Below are positions 1-7,523 of a stretch of 42,407 bases of DNA, one piece after another; the first letter of the stretch is position 1, and each line of letters begins with the position of its first letter. A program made the translations under genes and the position numbers. The notes under the pieces are model-generated. The model was not told the origin of the DNA, ran no database searches, and saw only the letters and a program-made list of their open reading frames with translations. Location: the NCBI GenBank assembly GCA_033763335.1, contig JANRKU010000182.1, positions 1 through 42,407 of the forward strand, given 5' to 3'. Origin of the DNA: GCA-2794515 sp033763335 (GTDB taxonomy: Bacteria; Chloroflexota; Anaerolineae; Aggregatilineales; Phototrophicaceae).

Positions 1-104
1 CTCACCCCTAAATCCCCTCTCCAGTCTGGAGAGGGGACTTAAACCCACCCACAAAATGGTTGTCTCCCCCTCTCCAATTTGGAGAGGGGGCAGGGGGGTG
101 AGGT
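1..104. repeat. Palindromic intergenic repeat element (two hairpins inside terminal inverted repeats)
   Basis: Two strong hairpins lie in tandem. The first has arms CCCCTCTCCAG (14-24) and CTGGAGAGGGG (26-36); the second has arms CCCCCTCTCC (66-75) and GGAGAGGGGG (81-90). They are enclosed by an outer pair CTCACCCC (1-8) and GGGGTGAG (95-102). This C-rich/G-rich layout matches short non-coding repeats scattered between genes in many bacteria. The element may extend past the window start. There is no coding potential and no T-run after either hairpin, so it is not a simple terminator. Confidence 0.7.
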
Positions 105-138
105 AAAAAAGAGATTTTATCGTTAAGTTGCTACACAT

Positions 139-160
139 GGGACACTTTATAAGGTGTCCC
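139..160. repeat. 22-bp inverted repeat
   Basis: Arms GGGACAC (139-145) and GTGTCCC (154-160) flank TTTATAAG, giving a nearly perfect 22-bp dyad with one mismatch pair in the inner part. It lies 64 bases before the permease gene. It could be a second short repeat element, the end of an upstream transcript, or a binding site. No T-run follows on either strand. Confidence 0.5.
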
Positions 161-185
161 TACGGGTGAGATTGACCATTTGAGA

Positions 186-191
186 TATAAT
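186..191 (+). promoter_or_regulatory. Possible -10 box of the sugar operon
   Basis: TATAAT is a perfect -10 hexamer 33 bases before the first permease start. No good -35 sits 16-18 bases upstream; TTGACC at 172-177 is only 8 bases away. The call therefore rests on the -10 box and its position before the first gene of a co-directional operon. Confidence 0.3.
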
Positions 192-223
192 TTTTTTGCT
201 AAATAAGTTCATAAAAGGGGCTA

Positions 224-1876
224 ATGATGACCACTCAAGCGGGGACTACGCCCATACCTCTCCCACGTATCAAAAGTCAATTTCAAAAACGTGTGCAAGA
301 AAGCATTGCTGGCTATATGTTTATGTTGCCCGCCATGCTCATTTTTGTGGTATTCCTCATCATCCCCATTGGATTTGCCTTATTCATCAGCCTCACTGAT
401 TGGAATGGCATCACACCTTTGGGGCAACAAGCACAAACCGCCACAGGCACAGTAGAATTTACCAACCAAACCGACCAAGCCATCGTTATCCCTGTAGGGA
501 GTATTGTACGCGGGTTAAGTGAACGCGAAGTCGTCACATTTACGATGTCAGATGAATTCACCATAGAAGCGGGTGAAAGTATCACCACCAATTTGACGCT
601 TGATGACCCCAACCAAGCATCAGTGTTAAAGGGACTCAATAATTTACAAACCGTTGTCCCGCGCAATCTGCGAAATATATTTGAAGTCACAAATCCCATT
701 GCAGATGAGTTGGGCGGTTATGCTGTGACCATTACCAATGTATCGGATGAAGTCGCAATCACCCCAGTAGAGGGGTTAACCATCTCCACGGTTGGCAATT
801 TGAGCATCGAGTTTGTTACTACCCAAGAAGTTACGCTTCCAGCAGGGGTAGGTGCAACTGCCGAAATTCCAGTGACAGTGAGAGATGAGTCACTCGGACG
901 GGCGGGCAATTTGGCGCGTGGAACAGTCACGATTCCGCCCACAGAATTGGCAGAATCGGTCACAATCAATAATCCAGAACGGATGGATGGTGGCTTAAAT
1001 CAAGATTTTAATATGGTCGGGATGAGCAATTATAACGCCCTGCTATTGCAACCGGGTGTTGCCCAACGCGATTTTTTCATCTCGGTCAAAAATACAGTTT
1101 ATTTTGTACTCGGTGTTGTGCCAGTCCAAACCGTATTAGCATTGCTGTTGGCTGTTATCGTCAATCAAAAATGGCTCAAAGGCAAAGGATTTTTCCGCAC
1201 AGCATTTTATTTTCCGTCTATCACTTCATCCGTCGTGATTTCCATCATCTTTATGTGGATGTTCACACGCGGGGGGTTGGTGAATATGCTCATTGGCACA
1301 ATTTTCCCCAATTATGAATCGGTCACATGGCTAAATGACCCCAACGGTGTCATTCATAACCTTTTGGGGCTATTTGGTGTCAATAAAAGTACGGTTGGTG
1401 GATGGGCAGATACCAGCATCGCAGGACTCACCGCATGGGAATGGCTTAGTGGTCCTAGTGTTACCATGATGACCATTATGATACTCAATACATGGACAAC
1501 TATTGGCACAATGATGGTGATTTTTCTTGCCGCATTGCAAAATATCCCCTCATCTGTCTATGAAGCCGCATCCATTGATGGCGCAACCTCTTGGCAAACA
1601 TTCCGCAGAATCACTGTGCCGTTGCTCGCCCCTACCCTATTTTTTGTGGTGACATTGGGGTTAATCGGCACATTTCAGGTGTTTGACCAAATTTATGTCA
1701 TCTCTAGTGGTGGACCCGCCAAGACCACGCTCACGATTGCTTATATCGTGTATCAGAATGGGTTCAATAACTCACAGATGGGGCTGGCGGCGACAACGGC
1801 GCTGGTGCTATTTGGCATCATCTTCATATTCACCATGATTCAACGTATGTTCACTACCGAAAAAGTCAATGACTAG
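224..1876 (+). CDS. MalF-type sugar ABC transporter permease with a large extracytoplasmic insertion
   Basis: Inner-membrane permease of a carbohydrate ABC importer (binding-protein-dependent transport family). It has a membrane segment at residues 31-57, further segments from about 288 onward, and the cytoplasmic EAA coupling loop near 465-490 (EAAS..IDGA..VPLLAP), which docks on the ATPase. At 550 residues it is far longer than the usual 290-320. Residues about 64-262 form a beta-rich insertion between the first helix (ending SLTDWNG) and the normal continuation VGMSNY. The insert has features I associate with baseplate-J-like domains (ATGTVEFTN, IPVGSIV, GRAGNLARG, NNPERMDGG). A second extra loop lies near residues 365-430. 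The start could be ATG 224 or ATG 227; GGGG at 217-220 favours 227. First gene of an operon with the MalG partner. Transported sugar unknown; an alpha-glucoside is inferred from the operon. Confidence 0.85.
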   Translation: MMTTQAGTTPIPLPRIKSQFQKRVQESIAGYMFMLPAMLIFVVFLIIPIGFALFISLTDWNGITPLGQQAQTATGTVEFTNQTDQAIVIPVGSIVRGLSEREVVTFTMSDEFTIEAGESITTNLTLDDPNQASVLKGLNNLQTVVPRNLRNIFEVTNPIADELGGYAVTITNVSDEVAITPVEGLTISTVGNLSIEFVTTQEVTLPAGVGATAEIPVTVRDESLGRAGNLARGTVTIPPTELAESVTINNPERMDGGLNQDFNMVGMSNYNALLLQPGVAQRDFFISVKNTVYFVLGVVPVQTVLALLLAVIVNQKWLKGKGFFRTAFYFPSITSSVVISIIFMWMFTRGGLVNMLIGTIFPNYESVTWLNDPNGVIHNLLGLFGVNKSTVGGWADTSIAGLTAWEWLSGPSVTMMTIMILNTWTTIGTMMVIFLAALQNIPSSVYEAASIDGATSWQTFRRITVPLLAPTLFFVVTLGLIGTFQVFDQIYVISSGGPAKTTLTIAYIVYQNGFNNSQMGLAATTALVLFGIIFIFTMIQRMFTTEKVND

Positions 1877-1888
1877 GGAGCAGTGACA

Positions 1889-2842
1889 ATGACGACTATG
1901 ACACAATCAGAAAAAACGCCCCTCACAGGGAAAGCCATACGCAAACGGTCACTCGCTTTTCTGGCAGTGAGCCTGTTAATTATTTTTGCATTGCTCGAAA
2001 CAGTACCATTCGTCCTCACACTTGCCAATTCGTTCAAATGTCGGGCAGTGGTACAACAGCGCCCACAGGTGTTTATCCCTGCCCCACCATTTGGCGCTGA
2101 GTGTCGGACAGAAAGTGGAAGTGCGCTTCCCATAGATAGCACCTCCACCGAGTTAACATTTAACCCAACCCTAGAAGGCTATAACAATGTCTTTGAATAT
2201 AATTTGGGTTTGTGGATTATGAATACCATCTATTATGCGGGTGCTGTCACCATTTTGCGCCTCGTATTCGATTCTTTGGCGGGATACGCCTTGGCTCGAA
2301 TAAACTTTTTTGGCAACCGATTATTTTTCTTCATCATACTCGGAACACTGATGATACCCGGAATTGTATTGCTCATTCCGCGATTTATCATCCTCCAGCA
2401 ATTGGGGTTAATCAACACCTATCAGGGGGTGGTGATAACGCTGGGGGCAGATGCGTTTGGTGTGTTCCTGATGAAACAATTCTTTGAATCCATCCCCAAA
2501 GAGATGGAAGAAGCCGCTATGGTGGATGGTGCGAGTCGGTTTACACTCTTCTTTAGGGTTGTCTTGCCAATGGCAACACCCGCATTAACAGCACTCGCCA
2601 TTTTCAGTTTTCAAGGGACATGGAATAATTTTATGGACTTGCTCATCATTGTCGGTGGCGATGCCAGTAAACATAATCTCCCGTTGGGATTGGCACAATT
2701 ACGCGGACAATTTGGCGAGACCTTAGAATGGAATACCTTCCTAGCTGGCTCGGTCATCACGACCTTGCCATTGGCAGTGGTATTTTTCTTCTTCCAACGC
2801 TATTTTGTGGAAGGCATTAGCTATAGCGGGATAAAGGGATAA
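1889..2842 (+). CDS. MalG-type sugar ABC transporter permease
   Basis: Partner permease that should form the membrane channel with the upstream MalF-type protein. It carries the EAA loop EEAAMVDGAS...VVLPMATPAL and the usual membrane segments. After the first helix the family normally runs from NSFK almost directly to the conserved ENY region; here about 25 extra residues intervene, with cysteines at 51 and 72 (numbering from ATG 1889) that could form a disulfide outside the membrane. An in-frame GTG at 1883 exists, but GGGAG at 1876-1880 is only 2 bases from it and 8 from ATG 1889, so ATG 1889 is preferred. The gap to the upstream stop is 12 bases, which indicates co-transcription. Confidence 0.87.
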   Translation: MTTMTQSEKTPLTGKAIRKRSLAFLAVSLLIIFALLETVPFVLTLANSFKCRAVVQQRPQVFIPAPPFGAECRTESGSALPIDSTSTELTFNPTLEGYNNVFEYNLGLWIMNTIYYAGAVTILRLVFDSLAGYALARINFFGNRLFFFIILGTLMIPGIVLLIPRFIILQQLGLINTYQGVVITLGADAFGVFLMKQFFESIPKEMEEAAMVDGASRFTLFFRVVLPMATPALTALAIFSFQGTWNNFMDLLIIVGGDASKHNLPLGLAQLRGQFGETLEWNTFLAGSVITTLPLAVVFFFFQRYFVEGISYSGIKG

Positions 2843-2849
2843 CGTTATC

Positions 2850-3470
2850 ATGTTGGCATTACGCGCCGTGTGGCGGGGCATTAAAGATGTATGGCAAAAA
2901 GGCTATACCTATATTTGGGCAAATTTAGCCTTTATAGCCGCCTGCATACCCATTGTCACCATCCCTGCCGCATGGAGCGCGTTATATAAAGTCTGCCATG
3001 AAGCACAAACATCCCCATCAAATGCCGATATTGATTTATTTTGGGAGGCATTCAAAGCCAATTTTTGGCGGTCTTTGCCATGGGGAGCGTGCCACACAGC
3101 ATTTGCGGTGGTTAATTTCCTCAATCTGACCACCTATAACACCTCACAAGACCCACTCACAATTGCCTTACGAGTGGTCTGGTGGGGGGCAACATTTCTA
3201 TGGTTGGGCATATTATTGGTCTCATGGACATTCTTCTATGAGATGGAATCACCCACATTGGTGGGTGCAACTCGTAATGCGTTAATTTTCGTTTTGCAAA
3301 ATCCGTTATTCACCCTCATAATTCTAGGTGTAATTAGCGTGATATGCCTATTGAGTACATTACTCGTGGCGCTTTGGCTGGTACTCACTGTCAGTACCAT
3401 CGGCGCAATTGGCACATCCGCCGTTATGATGCAACTAGAAATTTATCGTAAGCAATTGGATGAGGGATAA
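2850..3470 (+). CDS. DUF624/YesL-like membrane protein
   Basis: A 206-residue protein with about four hydrophobic segments (near residues 24-45, 85-105, 110-130 and 150-185). The opening (RAVWRGIKDVWQKGYTYIWANLAFIAACIPIVTIPAAWSALY, shown in part) has the look of the DUF624/YesL family. Such proteins often sit beside sugar ABC permeases and may assist the transporter, but their biochemical role is not established. It starts 7 bases after the MalG stop and ends 5 bases before the regulator, so it belongs to the sugar operon. Family assignment is by eye from the amphipathic N-terminus, size and context. Confidence 0.6.
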   Translation: MLALRAVWRGIKDVWQKGYTYIWANLAFIAACIPIVTIPAAWSALYKVCHEAQTSPSNADIDLFWEAFKANFWRSLPWGACHTAFAVVNFLNLTTYNTSQDPLTIALRVVWWGATFLWLGILLVSWTFFYEMESPTLVGATRNALIFVLQNPLFTLIILGVISVICLLSTLLVALWLVLTVSTIGAIGTSAVMMQLEIYRKQLDEG

Positions 3471-3475
3471 ATCGT

Positions 3476-4468
3476 ATGCCGTCTATTAAAGAAGTGGCGC
3501 AAATCGCCAATGTATCGCCAGCTACGGTATCGTTGGTTTTGAATGGCAAGGGCAATATTAGCCCAGACACGCGCCAACGGGTCTTGGATGTGGTGCAAAA
3601 ATTGGGCTATACCCGTAATGTGCGTGCGCGGAATTTACGCGACCAACAATCACGGGTCATTGGCTATGCGCGTGCCAATACACGCCCAGAATATAACCCC
3701 ATCTTGGAACAGTTTACTTATTATTTGGTGCGTGAAATCGAAAAGCAAAATCGTCATGTGTTGCTTTTCACCTCACCAGATGATAGCGACACCCTGCCAT
3801 ATGCCGATTTAATAGATGGACAGCATGTAGATGGATTTGTATTATCTTATACAGTCAAAAATGATGCCCGTTTCAAGTTTTTGAGCGATGCAGGCGTGCC
3901 ATTTGTGGCATTTGGGCGCAGTTTATCGCCAATGGATGAAGAAGTGCATTGGGTAGATGTAGATGGACGGGCAGGCATGTATGATGCCACAAATCACCTC
4001 ATTCAACATGGGCATGAACGCATAGCGATGATTGCTTGGGATGAAGAATCTGCGAGTGGTCAAGAACGGGTAGAAGGGTATCTAATGGCACTTCATCAAC
4101 ACGGCATCACACCCCGCCCAGAACTAATTAATCGAAAATTGAATGGCGTAGATAATGGTTATTTGGGCGCATCTGAACTCATGCGCTTACCCAATCCCCC
4201 CACCGCAGTCATTTGTGTCAGCGATATGCTGGCGGCAGGTGTGTTGCGCTGGTCTGCTCTGAACGGGATAAAATTAGGCGTTATCGGGTTTGATGACCAC
4301 CCTATCGCCCAATTTATGAACCCGCCCTTAACCACACTTCGCCAGCCAGTGGAGCGTGTAGCAATTAAACTCGCTAAACTGCTCTCACATCAACTAGACG
4401 GAAATGACGATGGCGAATTATGTGAACTCATTCCGCCCGAATTGGTCGTGCGGGAAAGTAGCTTATAG
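3476..4468 (+). CDS. LacI-family transcriptional regulator
   Basis: A typical 330-residue LacI/GalR repressor. The N-terminus (IKEVAQIANVSPATVSLVLNG) is the DNA-binding helix-turn-helix plus hinge, with NISPDTRQRVLDVVQKLGY following. Residues 60-330 form the periplasmic-binding-protein-like sugar-sensing domain (VIGYARAN, DGFVLSY, GHERIAMI, AVICVSDMLAAG, VIGFDDHPIA, TTLRQP). It probably controls the surrounding sugar operon, including itself, since it lies inside it. The effector is likely a sugar or sugar phosphate, inferred only. It is followed by a 151-base gap before the phosphorylase, the only sizeable break in the operon. Confidence 0.92.
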   Translation: MPSIKEVAQIANVSPATVSLVLNGKGNISPDTRQRVLDVVQKLGYTRNVRARNLRDQQSRVIGYARANTRPEYNPILEQFTYYLVREIEKQNRHVLLFTSPDDSDTLPYADLIDGQHVDGFVLSYTVKNDARFKFLSDAGVPFVAFGRSLSPMDEEVHWVDVDGRAGMYDATNHLIQHGHERIAMIAWDEESASGQERVEGYLMALHQHGITPRPELINRKLNGVDNGYLGASELMRLPNPPTAVICVSDMLAAGVLRWSALNGIKLGVIGFDDHPIAQFMNPPLTTLRQPVERVAIKLAKLLSHQLDGNDDGELCELIPPELVVRESSL

Positions 4469-4520
4469 GTTTATCACAGGCAAAACGGGCATAGAAAAAT
4501 ATGTCAAAACAATCGTATAT

Positions 4521-4544
4521 AGGCAGATGATTTTTCATCTGCCT
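4521..4544. promoter_or_regulatory. Perfect 10-bp dyad in the lacI-phosphorylase gap
   Basis: AGGCAGATGA (4521-4530) and TCATCTGCCT (4535-4544) pair perfectly across a TTTT loop. The plus-strand continuation is A-rich (AAAAAA), not T-rich, so it is a poor intrinsic terminator for the upstream genes. It may be a regulator site or an mRNA processing or stability hairpin separating the transport/regulator genes from the catabolic genes. The remainder of the 4469-4619 gap holds an AAAAGG ribosome binding site at 4607-4612, 7 bases before ATG 4620. Confidence 0.5.
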
Positions 4545-4619
4545 AAAAAATCACTCTTTAGTAAAACGATTTATCTAGTATCCTTAGTGGGTATCATCTT
4601 AGAAAAAAAGGCATAGACG

Positions 4620-6818
4620 ATGACTCAATTTGAAGAAAGACAATGGCAACTCATTGAGCGCCCCTTCCGACCCGGTGACTTACCGCATACCGAGACAATT
4701 TATACCATCGGTAATGGGTTATTAGGGGTGCGTGGCACATTTGAAGAAGGACATGAGGGTGATGCCTCAACCACACTATTAGCAGGGATATTTAATCACA
4801 AAGCAGGGCAACTTGTCCCAGAATTAGTCGCCATGCCTAACGCGCTGGCAATGAAAATTCGGATTAATGATGAGGTTTTTAGCCTAAGCAGTGGCATTAT
4901 CATGGGCTATGAGCGCACGCTTAACCTCAAAACGGGGACGCTTTCACGCGGGGTCTTATGGCTATCACCCAAAGGCACGCGCTTGCGCCTGCATTTTGAA
5001 CGATTTGCCAGCATGGACAACCCACATATTATGGCAACGCGCATCTTGATTCAACCCCTCAGCGAAGGGTCGCATGATATTCAGATTGAAAATATTCTGG
5101 ATGCCAGTCAAACCAACCCCAATAATATTTCGCATTGGGCAGAATTATCCACCAAAGTCACCGCACATCACGCCGAGTTTGTAGGCATAACCGACCAAAG
5201 TGGCTATAAAGTGGCAATGGTATCGGCAATGGCTGTAAATATACCTGTCACGATGACGTTTGACAGCCAAACAACCAATATGCCCACGCAACATGCCTCA
5301 TTCACCCTAGAGCATAATGAAAAGGCAATCATAACCAGAGTCGTGACTGTGCATAGCTCACGGGATAGCGCGACACCGCTTATCTCTGCCGTAGATACAC
5401 TCAATCATGCCATGAAAACAGGGTATGATGCCCTCAAATCGGCGCATGATAGTGCATGGGCGCGTCATTGGGAAAAAATGGACATCCTCATTGAAGGGGA
5501 TGAAGTGGCACAACGCGCCTATCGCTTCTGCATGTATCACCTCATCATTGCCCTACCCCAAACCGATGAGCGTGTGAGCCTCGCCGCCAAAACCCTCAGT
5601 GGCTATGGTTATAAGGGGCATGTGTTTTGGGATACAGAGCTATTCATGCTCCCACCATTTTCGCTATCCTATCCAGAATATGCCAAACGGTTGTTGATGT
5701 ACCGCTACCATAACCTCGCAGGGGCGCGTGCCAAAGCCAAAGAAGCAGGTTATCTGGGCGCGATGTTCCCATGGGAAAGCACCGATACAGGCGAAGAAAC
5801 CACCCCCCGTTGGACAGACCCACATCCCGTCACAGGGGAAAAAATTCGTATCTGGACGGGCGATAACGAACAACATATCTCATCGGATATTGCCTATGCC
5901 ATCATACAATTTTGGCAATGGACAGGGGATGACGAGTGGTTCTTAAACTATGGGGCAGAAATGGTGTTAGATACCGCCATCTTCTGGGGAAGTCGTGCCG
6001 AATTTAACGCCGAAAAAGACCGATATGAGCTAAAAATGCAAATTGGACCCGATGAATATCACGAAAATGTAGATAACAGCGTGTTCACCAATAGCCTTGT
6101 TCGGTGGCACTTACGTCAAGCCTTATCCATATTTGATTGGCTACACAATGCTCATCCCAAGCAAGCAGAACGCCTCTCGCAAGAACTCGGTATCACACAA
6201 GAAACGTTAGGCTTGTGGTATTTAATATCAGAGAAAATTTTCATCCCCACCAGCGATGAAAATGGCGGTGTTTTGGAGCAATTTGACGGATTTTTCGAGA
6301 GACTCAAGCCATTTAATCTGGAAGATTACACCCCGCGCACCAAAAATATTGATTGGATGCTTGGGCAACACAAAATGCAATCCACACGGGTCATCAAACA
6401 AGCCGATGTGGTGATGCTCATGGCAGTTTTGGGGGATGCGGTTGGCGATAAAGACTTCCTCATGCGAAATTGGGAGACCTATCTGCCTGTGGTTGACCAT
6501 GGCTCATCTCTTAGCCCATCTATCCATGCGTGGGTTGGGTCACGCTTAGGGCTGATAGATGCCGCCTATGACCTGTTTATCTATAGCGCAACCATTGACC
6601 TTGATGACCATAAAGGCAATGTGCATGATGGCATCCATGCCGCCTCATGTGGTGGTGTATGGCAAGCCATCGTATTCGGATTTTGTGGCTTGTCACTCAA
6701 TGCCGATGGCATACCAACGGTCAATCCACGCCTACCTGCCCATTGGCGTAGGGTACAATTCAAAATTGAACATCACGGAAAACCTTATACATTCGATATT
6801 CGGGGGAATGGCTCATGA
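4620..6818 (+). CDS. GH65 alpha-glucoside (maltose/kojibiose/trehalose-type) phosphorylase
   Basis: Cytoplasmic inverting phosphorylase of glycoside hydrolase family 65: alpha-linked glucose disaccharide + phosphate gives beta-glucose-1-phosphate + glucose. The 732-residue length is normal. The N-terminal beta-sandwich begins with GNGLLGVRGTFEEG; the (alpha/alpha)6 barrel carries FWDTE near residue 340, GPDEYHENVDN with predicted general acid Glu479, KQADVV near 593 and the phosphate-site region SLSPSIH near 630. A C-terminal beta domain follows. Substrate choice between maltose, trehalose, kojibiose and nigerose cannot be fixed by eye. The following gene overlaps by 4 bases and encodes the enzyme that uses the product, which strongly supports a phosphorylase rather than a hydrolase. 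Confidence 0.92.
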   Translation: MTQFEERQWQLIERPFRPGDLPHTETIYTIGNGLLGVRGTFEEGHEGDASTTLLAGIFNHKAGQLVPELVAMPNALAMKIRINDEVFSLSSGIIMGYERTLNLKTGTLSRGVLWLSPKGTRLRLHFERFASMDNPHIMATRILIQPLSEGSHDIQIENILDASQTNPNNISHWAELSTKVTAHHAEFVGITDQSGYKVAMVSAMAVNIPVTMTFDSQTTNMPTQHASFTLEHNEKAIITRVVTVHSSRDSATPLISAVDTLNHAMKTGYDALKSAHDSAWARHWEKMDILIEGDEVAQRAYRFCMYHLIIALPQTDERVSLAAKTLSGYGYKGHVFWDTELFMLPPFSLSYPEYAKRLLMYRYHNLAGARAKAKEAGYLGAMFPWESTDTGEETTPRWTDPHPVTGEKIRIWTGDNEQHISSDIAYAIIQFWQWTGDDEWFLNYGAEMVLDTAIFWGSRAEFNAEKDRYELKMQIGPDEYHENVDNSVFTNSLVRWHLRQALSIFDWLHNAHPKQAERLSQELGITQETLGLWYLISEKIFIPTSDENGGVLEQFDGFFERLKPFNLEDYTPRTKNIDWMLGQHKMQSTRVIKQADVVMLMAVLGDAVGDKDFLMRNWETYLPVVDHGSSLSPSIHAWVGSRLGLIDAAYDLFIYSATIDLDDHKGNVHDGIHAASCGGVWQAIVFGFCGLSLNADGIPTVNPRLPAHWRRVQFKIEHHGKPYTFDIRGNGS

Positions 6819-7453
6819 AGGGACTCATTTTCGATTTAGATGGTGTTATCACCGATACGGCAGAATATCATTTTCTGTCATGGAAAAAATTGGCAGAGGA
6901 TGAAGGCATTGTATTCACCCGTGAGGATAATGAGGCATTGCGGGGTGTTCCCCGCCGTGCCAGCTTAGAACTCGTCCTCAAAGGGGCGATTCGCCCAGAA
7001 GCCGATATGCTGGCGATGATGGAGCGCAAAAACAACTATTATCTCGATTATGTTGCCAAAATGACCCCCGCCAATTTGCTAGAGGGGGTACATGACTTTT
7101 TGAAAACGGCGCGAGAATTAGGGTTCAAGCTAGGATTGGGAAGCGCCAGCAAAAATGCCCGATTGGTTTGTGAGCTGATGGGAGTTATTGACCTATTTGA
7201 TGTGTTGGGCGATGGCTATAGTGTAGTCAATGCCAAACCATCCCCCGATTTATTCGTATGGGTGGCGGGTGGGTTGGGATTGCCCCCACAAGAATGTGTC
7301 GTATTTGAAGACGCAGAGGCAGGCGTTACTGCTGGACTTGCGGGCGGATTTTATACCGTTGGAATTGGACCCGAAGAGCGCGTTGGCAAAGCCCATCGGC
7401 GCATCGCAGGGTTACATGCCGTCCATCCAAAGGAATTTTTGGATAAAGCATAA
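6815..7453 (+). CDS. pgmB: Beta-phosphoglucomutase
   Basis: HAD-superfamily mutase converting beta-glucose-1-phosphate to glucose-6-phosphate through beta-glucose-1,6-bisphosphate. The 212-residue protein shows motif I DLDGVITDT with nucleophile Asp7 and acid/base Asp9, the cap-domain loop RGVPRRASLE (43-52) typical of beta-PGM, motif II GSAS (109-112), Lys141 in KPSPDLF and the metal-binding acids Glu165/Asp166 in FEDAEAG. The start ATG overlaps the phosphorylase stop as ATGA, so translation is coupled. It is the last gene of the operon, followed at once by a strong terminator. Confidence 0.95.
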   Translation: MKGLIFDLDGVITDTAEYHFLSWKKLAEDEGIVFTREDNEALRGVPRRASLELVLKGAIRPEADMLAMMERKNNYYLDYVAKMTPANLLEGVHDFLKTARELGFKLGLGSASKNARLVCELMGVIDLFDVLGDGYSVVNAKPSPDLFVWVAGGLGLPPQECVVFEDAEAGVTAGLAGGFYTVGIGPEERVGKAHRRIAGLHAVHPKEFLDKA

Positions 7454-7462
7454 GGACAAATA

Positions 7463-7499
7463 AAAAACAGGCAGAAAAATAATTTCTGCCTGTTTTTTT
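7463..7499. terminator. Bidirectional intrinsic terminator between pgmB and mdh
   Basis: Stem CAGGCAGAAA (7468-7477) and TTTCTGCCTG (7483-7492) with an AATAA loop. A run of A (7462-7467) lies on one side and a run of T (7493-7499) on the other, so it gives a U-tract in both directions. It serves the convergent sugar operon (+) and mdh (-). Confidence 0.93.
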
Positions 7500-7523
7500 A
7501 TGAAGCTAAGGTGCAGTTACGGA

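Noticed and set aside
172..191. TTGACC plus TATAAT as a complete promoter
   Set aside because: The two boxes are only 8 bases apart, too close for a normal sigma-70-type promoter; only the -10 was kept as a weak call.
4521..4550. Hairpin after lacI as an intrinsic terminator
   Set aside because: The stem is followed by A residues rather than T on the plus strand, so no U-tract would form in the transcript.
4404..4616. 70-codon frame running from the lacI end across the gap before the phosphorylase
   Set aside because: It starts inside lacI in another frame, lacks a ribosome binding site and has no recognisable features; the dyad in the gap explains the sequence better.
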